Assembly: GCA_003561815.1 (NCBI GenBank)
Contig: PWVP01000266.1
Span: 1 to 21,231 of the forward strand
Direction: 5' to 3'
Origin: Campylobacterota bacterium
Lineage (GTDB): Bacteria > Campylobacterota > Campylobacteria > Campylobacterales > SZUA-545
Length of the DNA: 21,231 bases
The notes beneath the pieces were generated by a model that did no database searches, had not been told where the DNA came from, and saw only the letters and a list, made by a program, of their open reading frames with translations. How positions within the stretch are numbered: the first letter of the stretch is position 1; each line of letters begins with the position of its first letter. Shown piece after piece: positions 14,742 to 21,231 of the stretch. The translations under genes were made by a program, and so were the position numbers.

Positions 14742-17171
14742 ATGTTTGAAATGCTCAGGAAGCTACTAAGTGCGCTCAACTCCAGCCAGTACAGCTGGCA
14801 GATCTCGCTGGCGATCGCCTTGGGGATGGTGCCGGGGCTCACCCCCTTTATGAGCCTGCACAACCTGCTCTTTATTCTCCTGGCCTTCTTTTTAAATGTT
14901 CATCTGGGTCTCTTCTTCATCTCGATGGCCCTCTTTGCCGCTCTAGCCTGGATCTTCGATCCCGCCATGGAGTCGCTGGGCTACTGGCTCTTGACACTGC
15001 CGGCGCTGGAGGCGTTCTGGACCGGGCTTTACAACAACCCCTTCTGGCTGCTGAGCAACTTTAACAACACTCTGGTCATCGGCTCGCTACTGCTGGGCTT
15101 GCTGCTGCTGGTGCCGGTCTACCTCCTTAGCGAGGCGGTGATTAAAACCTACCGCGGCCCCATCAGCCGCTTGACTGGAAAAATCCCGCTGATTAATAAA
15201 GTCCTCGCCTTCAACGAAGAGAAGGCGGCCAAAGCCAAAAAGCCCGCCCGGGTGCGCTGGATCGGGCTGGGGGTTTTCGGTCTGCTTCTAGGCGGCACGG
15301 TTCTCTTTGGGATGCTCTTTTTAGACCCGCTCCTTAAAAACCAACTGGAAAAGCAGCTCTCTGCCGGTGCGGGGGCTGAGGCGAGTGTCGCATCGCTTCA
15401 GACCCGCCTAAACCCCCTGTCGATGGAGATTCGGGGTATCGAGCTGCCCGATCGCGACGATCACCACACCAATGCCGTAGAGGTCGATCGCATCGCCTTC
15501 AATCTCGATCTGGGCCTGCTGCTACATAAAAAGGTGCTCATCGATGAGCTCAGCGCCGAAGGGGTGCGTCTGGGTGTGGCCCGATCCCAGCCTGCCAGAG
15601 CGCTGCCTGTTGCGCCGCCTGAACCAGAGCCGATCGAGAAGGATCCCACCCTTACCCAACGCGCAGCCATGGAGCTGGGCGAGCGGCTGCCCGAGCCGCG
15701 CGATGTGGTGCGCCAGGAGACGCTCACCAGCCAGAGCGAGGGTGAGCGCATCCAGCAGGAGCTAGAGGCGATCCAGCAGAAGTGGGAGCAGATCGCTGCT
15801 GATGAGTTTGATGGTCGCGCTTTCGATGATCTCAAGGCGCGCTTTGATGATCTCACCCGTGAGGCGGGTTCGATTCGAAGGGTGGAGGATGTGCGCGAGA
15901 TAGCCGCCCAGGCGCGAACCCTCGAATCAGACACCCAGGCGCGCATCAACGCCTACCGTCAACGGCTGGAGGAGTTTCGCGCCGATCGCCGCCGTAGTGA
16001 CCAGCTCCTGAGCGAACTACAGCGGCTACCCGGTGCCGACTACGCAGCGCTGCGTGATAAGTACAGTTTCGATGGGGAGGGGGCCTTCAATCTCGCCGGC
16101 ACCCTGCTCGGGGAGGATGTGACCGATGCGATCACGCAGGCACAGGAGTGGTACGCCCGCGCCCTGCCCTTTATCCGCACCGCTCAAGAGATCAACGAAA
16201 AGCGCAAAGGGCCGCAGATCGAGTCCCCCCCAAGGGGTGAGGGGCGCATTATCAGCTTTGAGGAGTTTCAGCCCCGCCCCGGCTTTTTGCTCAAACGGGC
16301 CGCCTTTGATGTGACCACCCAGAACCAGAGCCGTCTGGCCGGACAGCTCACCGGCGCAACCAGCGATCAGAGTATCACCGGTGAACCGATGCAGCTGGGC
16401 GTTCTCTCCACCCGTCCGGTGGGGTATGAGGCGCTGGAGTTTGCCTGGGTGGCCGATAGCCGCGCTGCCGATCGCGATGACCGCTTCGCACTGATGCTGC
16501 TAGGCTACGATCAGGAGGGCAAACGGGCCGATCGCCTCCGCATGGCGCCCACAAAACTCAACATGGATCTCGCCTTCAATCTGACCAACCTGCGCCACCT
16601 ATCGGGAGAGGGGAAGATGATCTTCGCGCCGGTCGCGCTGAGCCTGACTGAACCCAGCGGTGAGCTAGAGCGCATCGTCGCCCGCACCCTTGAGAGCGTG
16701 GAGCGGTTTGATGTCGATATCGATATCGGCGGACGGCTCACCTCCCCACGGCTACGCTTTAGCACCGATCTCGATCGCCAGCTCAGCCAGCGCTTCCGTG
16801 CCGAACTGGATGAGCGGCTTAAGCAGTTTGAGGCGGAGCTAAGGGCCGAGATTGACCTTGCGGTGCGCGATCAGCTGGCCCGTGCCGGGGCGAGTGCCGA
16901 GGAGATTGCCCTGCTTGAGTCGCTGCTGGCCGGGGAGATAAACGCCTCTGAAGCGCTCCAGGAGGGCATCGGCCAGGAGCTCTCCCGCGAGGCGCTGGAG
17001 GCGAAGCTTCAGGCCCGACTGGATCAGGAGCGGGCCGAAATCGAGCAGCAGGCACGCGATCGCGCCGAGCAGGAGCGCCAAAAGGCCGAGGAGGCTGCCC
17101 GGCAGCGACAGCAAGAGGAGCGCAGACGACTTGAGCAAGAGGCGCGCGATCGCCTGCGAAACTTCCGCTAA
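14742..17171 (+). CDS. Fused TIGR03546-TIGR03545-type membrane protein (AsmA-like), function unknown
   Basis: The 809-residue protein has two parts. Residues 1-160 form a multi-spanning module (hydrophobic segments about 20-50, 54-72, 78-95 and 110-130, with GMVPGLTPFMSLHNLLF) resembling TIGR03546. After TM 174-194, a long periplasmic part resembles TIGR03545. It includes the AsmA/DUF748-like signature LNPLSMEIRGIELPD (223-237) followed by VDRIAFNLDLGLLLHKKVLIDELSAEG. A Pro-rich linker, coiled-coil segments, a second beta-rich region and a highly charged helical tail (about 690-809, rich in E, R, Q) follow. These families are usually two adjacent genes in Gram-negative bacteria, so a natural fusion is inferred. 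AsmA-like relatives move lipids to the outer membrane, but transport here is unproven. The ATG follows AAGGAG; the stop overlaps the next start (TAATG). Confidence 0.72.
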   Translation: MFEMLRKLLSALNSSQYSWQISLAIALGMVPGLTPFMSLHNLLFILLAFFLNVHLGLFFISMALFAALAWIFDPAMESLGYWLLTLPALEAFWTGLYNNPFWLLSNFNNTLVIGSLLLGLLLLVPVYLLSEAVIKTYRGPISRLTGKIPLINKVLAFNEEKAAKAKKPARVRWIGLGVFGLLLGGTVLFGMLFLDPLLKNQLEKQLSAGAGAEASVASLQTRLNPLSMEIRGIELPDRDDHHTNAVEVDRIAFNLDLGLLLHKKVLIDELSAEGVRLGVARSQPARALPVAPPEPEPIEKDPTLTQRAAMELGERLPEPRDVVRQETLTSQSEGERIQQELEAIQQKWEQIAADEFDGRAFDDLKARFDDLTREAGSIRRVEDVREIAAQARTLESDTQARINAYRQRLEEFRADRRRSDQLLSELQRLPGADYAALRDKYSFDGEGAFNLAGTLLGEDVTDAITQAQEWYARALPFIRTAQEINEKRKGPQIESPPRGEGRIISFEEFQPRPGFLLKRAAFDVTTQNQSRLAGQLTGATSDQSITGEPMQLGVLSTRPVGYEALEFAWVADSRAADRDDRFALMLLGYDQEGKRADRLRMAPTKLNMDLAFNLTNLRHLSGEGKMIFAPVALSLTEPSGELERIVARTLESVERFDVDIDIGGRLTSPRLRFSTDLDRQLSQRFRAELDERLKQFEAELRAEIDLAVRDQLARAGASAEEIALLESLLAGEINASEALQEGIGQELSREALEAKLQARLDQERAEIEQQARDRAEQERQKAEEAARQRQQEERRRLEQEARDRLRNFR

Positions 17172-18328
17172 TGCGCCTTGTCGCCCTGGCAGCGCTTCTG
17201 CTAATCGGCGGCGGGCTCTTTTACTACTGGCTACAAACCGATCGCCCCTGGCAGGAGGAGACCATCGTGCTGGGGCAGTCCTGCGCACTCAGCGGCCCCT
17301 CGGCCCAGCTAGGGCGCGGCATGATGGTGGGGGCCAACGCCTACTTCGCCCACACCAACGACCAGGGCGGCGTGCACGATCGGCGTATCGAACTCTACAC
17401 CCTGGATGATAGCTACGAACCGAAGCTGACCGAGGCCAACACCCGCTATCTGATCGAGGAGGTGGGGGTCTTTGGGCTCTTTGGGTATGTGGGCACCCCC
17501 ACCACGCAGGCGATTTTAGATCAGGTGGATACCCACCAGCTCCCCTTTATCGCGCCGCTAACCGGCGCACAGCTGCTGCGCACCCCCCCTAGTGACCGCA
17601 TCGTCAATATCCGATCGGGCTATCAGGAGGAGGCGGAGCAGATTGTGGCGTTTATTCAGCAAAAGGGGCTCTCGCGTGTGGCGGTCTTTTACCAGAATGA
17701 CATCTATGGGCGCAGCGGATTGGCGGCCGCACGCAGCGCCCTGGGCCGGCACGGTATGCAGCCGGTGGCCGAAGGGAGCTACAACCGCAACACCCTTGCC
17801 GTGGGCCACGCCCTCTATGAGATCGCCCCCACCCACCCTGAGGCGGTGATTATGGTGGATGCCTACCGCCCTGGGGCCACCTTTATCCGCCGGATGCGCG
17901 AGATCGGCCACGATCAGACCCGCTTTTTTCACCTCTCCTTCGTCAACTCCGACTCTTTAATGCAGGAGCTCTCCATCCAAGAGTCCAAAGGGGTCTATGT
18001 CTCACAGGTGGTACCGCCACCGTGGGATAGTCAGCGCCCCATCATCGAGCACTACCAGCAGGTGATGGCCCGCTACTACCCCGATGAGCCCCTTAGCTTC
18101 GCCTCGCTGGAGGGGTTTATCGCCGCCAAGGTCACCGTCAAAGCGCTCAAAAAGAGCGGCAAACGGCTCACCCGGCGCGGCTTTTTGCGGGCGATTGCCG
18201 AGATAGAGAGCCCCGCTTTGGAGCAGATAGGTTTTTCAGCGCGCACCGATCAGACCACCGGGATTAAGCGGCTCTGGATCACCGCCCGCGAAAACGACCG
18301 CATGGTGGTCGTACACGAAGGGATCTGA
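17171..18328 (+). CDS. ABC-type solute-binding protein (Peripla_BP_6, branched-chain amino acid/amide class), likely sensory
   Basis: The 385-residue protein has a hydrophobic N terminus (residues 3-21, LVALAALLLIGGGLFYYWL) but neither a lipobox nor an A-x-A cleavage site, so it may stay anchored in the inner membrane. The fold begins TIVLGQSCALSGPSAQLGRGMMVGANAYFAHTN, typical of LivJ/UrtA/AmiC-like proteins. It continues with IELYTLDDSYEP, GTPTTQAILDQ, RVAVFYQNDIYGRSG and SLEGFIAAKVTVKAL. No permease or ATPase gene is nearby. The ATG overlaps the stop of the preceding gene, and its own TGA overlaps the kinase ATG. It therefore probably presents a ligand to the neighbouring kinase rather than to a transporter. 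The ligand cannot be predicted. Confidence 0.87.
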   Translation: MRLVALAALLLIGGGLFYYWLQTDRPWQEETIVLGQSCALSGPSAQLGRGMMVGANAYFAHTNDQGGVHDRRIELYTLDDSYEPKLTEANTRYLIEEVGVFGLFGYVGTPTTQAILDQVDTHQLPFIAPLTGAQLLRTPPSDRIVNIRSGYQEEAEQIVAFIQQKGLSRVAVFYQNDIYGRSGLAAARSALGRHGMQPVAEGSYNRNTLAVGHALYEIAPTHPEAVIMVDAYRPGATFIRRMREIGHDQTRFFHLSFVNSDSLMQELSIQESKGVYVSQVVPPPWDSQRPIIEHYQQVMARYYPDEPLSFASLEGFIAAKVTVKALKKSGKRLTRRGFLRAIAEIESPALEQIGFSARTDQTTGIKRLWITARENDRMVVVHEGI

Positions 18329-20016
18329 TGCGCGCTCATATACAGCGCTTTTTCGATCGACTCTCTTTGGGGGCTAAGACCCGGCTGATGATTGCGGTGA
18401 TGATTGTGGCCACCCTGGCCGCCGGAGGGCTTTCGCACCTTCTGCTGGCGGCTTTGAAGCAGGATTACGAGGCGCTTTACGGGCAGCACACTCTACCCAT
18501 TATCGAGCTGGAGTGGATCAAAGAGGCGTATGCGATCAATGTGCTCGACACCCTGCGGGATATGGAGCAGGGTGTGCTCAAAACCGATCAGGGCCAGGAG
18601 GTGATCGCGCTGGCCCGATCGCTTATCGATCGCCACTGGCAGAGCTATCAGAGCACCCTGGAGCGCGCCGTGCCCACCGGTGTGCTGGGGCTGCTCTACC
18701 GCGAAACGCTGGATCTCTTTGCCCCCTCACCGCCCGAGGCGCTCTTTGATAGTACCCACCTGATCGCCCAGACCGAAATGCGTATCGATCGGGTCGATCA
18801 CCTTCTGCAGCTGGTCTCACAAAAGTTTCTACAGAAGGAGACAGAGGCAGCCACGGCCCTCTTTCATGGCGATCTCTACCCGGCAATCAAGTCCGCTGAG
18901 ACCCATCTGGGCCAACTGATCGACCACCACCTGGAGAGCGCGACCGCCCAGCGGGCGCAGACCGAGCAGTTTTATCAGATCGCCACGCGGATACTGGTGG
19001 CGATGGTGGTGGCGATTGTGGCGATCGCCCTTTGGGTGGCGCTGATCATCACCGGCAGCATCCGCACGCTCCACCGCCAGCTCGAAGAGGAGGTGGAGAC
19101 CAAAACCCGCGCGCTGCGCGATCTCAACGCCCAGCTTGGACGACGGATCGAGCGGGAGGTGAAGAGCTCTTTGGAGAAGGATCGCATCATGTACCAGCAG
19201 AGCCGCATGGCCGCCATGGGGGAGATGATCGCCAATATCGCCCATCAGTGGCGCCAGCCGCTCAATGCCTTGAGCCTTCTGATTCAGAGCTTTGGCACCA
19301 AACACGATCGCGGCACGCTCGATGGGGCGTTTGTCCATAAACAGGTCACCTCCGGGCTTCGCATCGCAGCACAGATGTCAGAGACCATCGAGAACTTTCG
19401 AAACTTCTTTCACCCCAACCGCAAAGCGCAGATGTTTAATCTCCACAGCGCCACCCGCGAAGCGGTCAGGCTGATTGAGGCCTATCTGGCCCAGGATCAC
19501 ATCCGCATAACGCTCTATGAGCGCGGTGAGCTCTGCCTGGAGGGGTTTAGCAACGAGTACGCCCAGGTGCTGCTCAACCTGATCAACAACGCCCGCGATG
19601 TCCTGGTCGAGAGCGATCAGCCCAATCGCCAGATCGCCATCTACGCATCCGGCTGCCACCAGGGGGCGCAGCTCTCGGCGCGTATTCAGGTGATCGATAA
19701 CGGCGGTGGCGTACCCGAGACGATACGCGATCGCATCTTTGAGCCCTACTTCACCACTAAGCACCAGTCTCAGGGTACCGGCATCGGCCTCTACATGTCC
19801 AAGCAGATTGTGGAGCAGCAGATGGGGGGCAGTTTGAGTGTTAAGAACATCTGGCATAAAATGGGTGGTAACAAGATGCAACGGTGCGCCCTTTTTAGTA
19901 TCACACTACCGGCGGCCAAAAGGAGAGATTGTGGATCTGAAGCTACTGACGGAGGCAACGCTTCTTTATGTGGAGGACGAGGCGGATGTCAGGGAGCAGA
20001 CCACGCTGATCCTTGA
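18328..20016 (+). CDS. Membrane sensor histidine kinase (4-helix-type periplasmic domain)
   Basis: The 562-residue protein has TM1 at about 19-44, a largely helical periplasmic domain (45-220, no cysteines), TM2 at about 222-244, and a short coiled coil (250-285). The kinase follows with H306 in NIAHQWRQPL, N-box NLINNARDVL, G1 DNGGG, FEPYFTTK and G2 GTGIGLYMSK. The core ends at about residue 528 (FSITLPA). About 34 further residues, rich in Gly and Cys, are read in a different frame over the start of the regulator gene (86-bp overlap), suggesting a lost or shifted stop. The ATG overlaps the TGA of the solute-binding protein gene. It is the obvious sensor partner of that protein and of the following regulator. 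Confidence 0.9.
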   Translation: MRAHIQRFFDRLSLGAKTRLMIAVMIVATLAAGGLSHLLLAALKQDYEALYGQHTLPIIELEWIKEAYAINVLDTLRDMEQGVLKTDQGQEVIALARSLIDRHWQSYQSTLERAVPTGVLGLLYRETLDLFAPSPPEALFDSTHLIAQTEMRIDRVDHLLQLVSQKFLQKETEAATALFHGDLYPAIKSAETHLGQLIDHHLESATAQRAQTEQFYQIATRILVAMVVAIVAIALWVALIITGSIRTLHRQLEEEVETKTRALRDLNAQLGRRIEREVKSSLEKDRIMYQQSRMAAMGEMIANIAHQWRQPLNALSLLIQSFGTKHDRGTLDGAFVHKQVTSGLRIAAQMSETIENFRNFFHPNRKAQMFNLHSATREAVRLIEAYLAQDHIRITLYERGELCLEGFSNEYAQVLLNLINNARDVLVESDQPNRQIAIYASGCHQGAQLSARIQVIDNGGGVPETIRDRIFEPYFTTKHQSQGTGIGLYMSKQIVEQQMGGSLSVKNIWHKMGGNKMQRCALFSITLPAAKRRDCGSEATDGGNASLCGGRGGCQGADHADP

Positions 20017-20608
20017 GGACTACTTCCACCGCGTGATCGCCGCTAGCGACACCCCCTCGGCCCTCAAGGCGGCACAGAAAGTACCGCCCGATCTGCTCAT
20101 CACCGATCTGCTGATGCCCGGCGAGAACGGTCTGGCGCTGATCGCTAAAGTGCGATCGCTCTATGGCAACCTGCCCTCTTTAATCACCACCGCCCACACC
20201 GACACCCACTATCTGCTCGAAGCGATCGAGCTGGGGGTGGATGGCTACATCCTCAAGCCGCTCAACATCCAGAACCTGCTGGAGTCTGCCCATAAAGCGC
20301 TTCTTCCGATCCATCAGAGCCGCGAGCTGGCGCACTACCGCGATCTGATCAATACACTGGGGCTTTTAGTGGGCGGACGAAAGATCGATATTTTGCAGCA
20401 TATTATCAACCATCTGGATGAAGAGGGGTGTTTTCACGGCTCCTACAGCGACATTATGGCCGCCATCGATGTGAGCAAGCCCACCGTGATTAAGGTGTTT
20501 CGCGATCTGATGGAGGCGGGGGCGCTAGAGCGGATCAAAAACGGTCTCTACCGCTTTAAAAGTGAAGGGCTCACCCGGGCCAGGCCGGATCAGCCCACCG
20601 ACGCCTAG
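19931..20608 (+). CDS. Response regulator with atypical winged-helix output domain
   Basis: 225 residues. The receiver (8-125) has ED15-16, phosphoacceptor Asp59 in LLITDLLMPGENG, Thr in LITTAHT and K in YILKPL. After a linker helix, the C-terminal part (about 140-215) contains a winged helix with SYSDIMAAIDVSKPTVIKVF and a wing ending GLYRFKSEG. This resembles RepL/MarR-like helices rather than the OmpR, NarL or NtrC outputs. The start is set at GTG 19931-19933 because of AGGAGA six bases upstream. The frame is open a further 31 codons, but those overlap the kinase core. It is the transcriptional output of the cassette and may control its own divergent promoters. Confidence 0.88.
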   Translation: MDLKLLTEATLLYVEDEADVREQTTLILEDYFHRVIAASDTPSALKAAQKVPPDLLITDLLMPGENGLALIAKVRSLYGNLPSLITTAHTDTHYLLEAIELGVDGYILKPLNIQNLLESAHKALLPIHQSRELAHYRDLINTLGLLVGGRKIDILQHIINHLDEEGCFHGSYSDIMAAIDVSKPTVIKVFRDLMEAGALERIKNGLYRFKSEGLTRARPDQPTDA

Positions 20609-20916
20609 GCGCGCTGAGTAAGCGCCTGCTCCTCAATGCGGGCCTTGATCGACTTATCGATCACAAAAGCGCCAAAGGGAAAGAGGGCCGCCACCATCAC
20701 CTTCACCGCAAAGCCAAAGCTGATGCGCTTACTGAGCCACACCACCGTTACGATCGCCATTAGCACCATAAAGAGGATGCCGTGGGCCATCCCGGCGTAG
20801 GTCACGGCGATGGGGTAGCCCGCCATATACTTCAGCGGCATCGCGATAAAGAGCAGCACCAGCCAGCTAACCCCCTCAGCCAGCGAGATAAGGCGCATCC
20901 GAACCATGTTTTTCAT
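20605..20916 (-). CDS. DUF3817 small integral membrane protein
   Basis: 103 residues with the DUF3817 signature RLISLAEGVSWLVLLFIAMPLKYMAGYP, then AHGILFMVLMAIVTVVWL and a third hydrophobic stretch (VKVMVAALFPFGAFVIDK), so about three TM helices. The function of the family is unknown. The start is set at ATG 20914-20916, preceded by AGGAAG. The longer reading to 20976 adds 20 non-conserved residues. The gene is convergent with the response regulator, and the two share a CTAG at their ends. Upstream lies selB on the same strand. Confidence 0.85.
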   Translation of the reverse strand: MKNMVRMRLISLAEGVSWLVLLFIAMPLKYMAGYPIAVTYAGMAHGILFMVLMAIVTVVWLSKRISFGFAVKVMVAALFPFGAFVIDKSIKARIEEQALTQRA

Positions 20917-20998
20917 CCGAGCTTCCTCTTTTCTGTGATTAAGTGTCGCGCGATTTTGCCCCAGGGCGGCTGACAAACAGCTAGGGTGCAGAATGTAA

Positions 20999-21004
20999 AT
21001 TTTA
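20999..21004 (-). promoter_or_regulatory. Weak candidate -10 box between selB and the DUF3817 gene
   Basis: TAAAAT on the minus strand directly after the selB stop, within an AT-rich patch. It would give a leader of about 75 bases for the DUF3817 gene. No -35 is visible. Otherwise nothing was recognised in the 92-bp spacer. Confidence 0.22.
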
Positions 21005-21008
21005 TCAA

Positions 21009-21231
21009 TCAGAGAAACTGGCGGCGGTTGTCGATCCGTTTGATATCCTCGAAGCGATCGAGATACTCCAGATAGCAGACCACATATTTTCGGCTTAGCC
21101 CCAGGTGGGCTTTGACATTCTGCACCTCGGCATAGCCGTCGCGGCGGATAATCTCGCGTAGCGTCTCCATGGCCCGCTGGAGATTGGTCGCACTCACGAA
21201 GAGGTTGTGGGCCAGACGGATCACCTTGTTC
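21009..21231 (-). CDS. selB: Selenocysteine-specific elongation factor SelB, C-terminal end only
   Basis: The last 74 residues of a protein that runs off the right edge. The sequence contains the C-terminal SelB winged-helix signature: AEVQNVKAHLGLSRKYVVCYLEYLDRFEDIKRIDNRRQFL, given here only as its key parts VKAHLGLSRKY and LEYLDR. SelB delivers Sec-tRNA(Sec) to in-frame UGA codons, and the C-terminal winged helices bind the SECIS hairpin. The identification rests on this short segment only. It implies that the organism makes selenoproteins (for example formate dehydrogenase), which would fit with moeA nearby. The stop is TGA at 21009-21011. Confidence 0.8.
   Translation of the reverse strand, partial: NKVIRLAHNLFVSATNLQRAMETLREIIRRDGYAEVQNVKAHLGLSRKYVVCYLEYLDRFEDIKRIDNRRQFL

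Noticed and set aside
1..21231. tRNA, rRNA, transposase, integrase or phage genes
   Set aside because: None was recognised on either strand; the window looks like stable chromosome.

Overview
The window reads as a chromosomal segment of a GC-rich member of the Campylobacterota (Sulfurimonas/Sulfurovum-like relatives). The basis is the three sensor kinases with the H[Q/H]WRQPL phosphoacceptor motif, the S4-plus-RluA pseudouridine synthase type, the stand-alone KhpA gene in the rpsP operon, and a periplasmic rhodanese. This placement is an inference. The order ffh-rpsP-khpA-rimM-trmD is also found in Bacillota and Desulfobacterota, and GC in the high fifties by eye is high for Campylobacterota.

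Layout. (1) 1-3843, minus strand: housekeeping genes for translation and protein export, transcribed as rluA-like, ffh, rpsP, khpA, rimM, trmD (cut by the left edge). (2) 3964-4800, minus: a periplasmic two-domain rhodanese, set off from the rluA-like gene by a cUUCGg hairpin and a candidate promoter. (3) 4870-7434, minus: a membrane GGDEF+EAL protein with a CxxCH haem motif in its periplasmic sensor. (4) 7482-8717, minus: moeA. (5) 8763-14606, minus: a tightly packed signalling unit of a single-domain response regulator, a CheB-CheR-PAS-coiled-coil-PAS-kinase hybrid and a receiver-PAS-PAS-kinase, with 1-bp and 8-bp overlaps. (6) A 135-bp divergent promoter region at 14607-14741. (7) 14742-20608, plus: four chained genes, namely a fused TIGR03546/TIGR03545-type (AsmA-like) envelope protein, an ABC-type solute-binding protein without permease genes, a membrane histidine kinase and a response regulator with an unusual winged-helix output. 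(8) 20605-20916, minus: a small DUF3817 membrane protein, convergent with the regulator. (9) 21009-21231, minus: the C-terminal end of selB.

The most interesting part is the plus-strand cassette. A membrane/periplasm protein of unknown function, apparently a fusion of two usually separate proteins, is translationally coupled to a solute-binding protein and a two-component system. This suggests a ligand- or envelope-responsive sensory module. The divergent minus-strand kinase/CheBR cluster encodes kinases of the same subfamily, so cross-talk is possible. No tRNA, rRNA, CRISPR array or insertion sequence was seen, and no stretch longer than about 300 bases lacks a gene.
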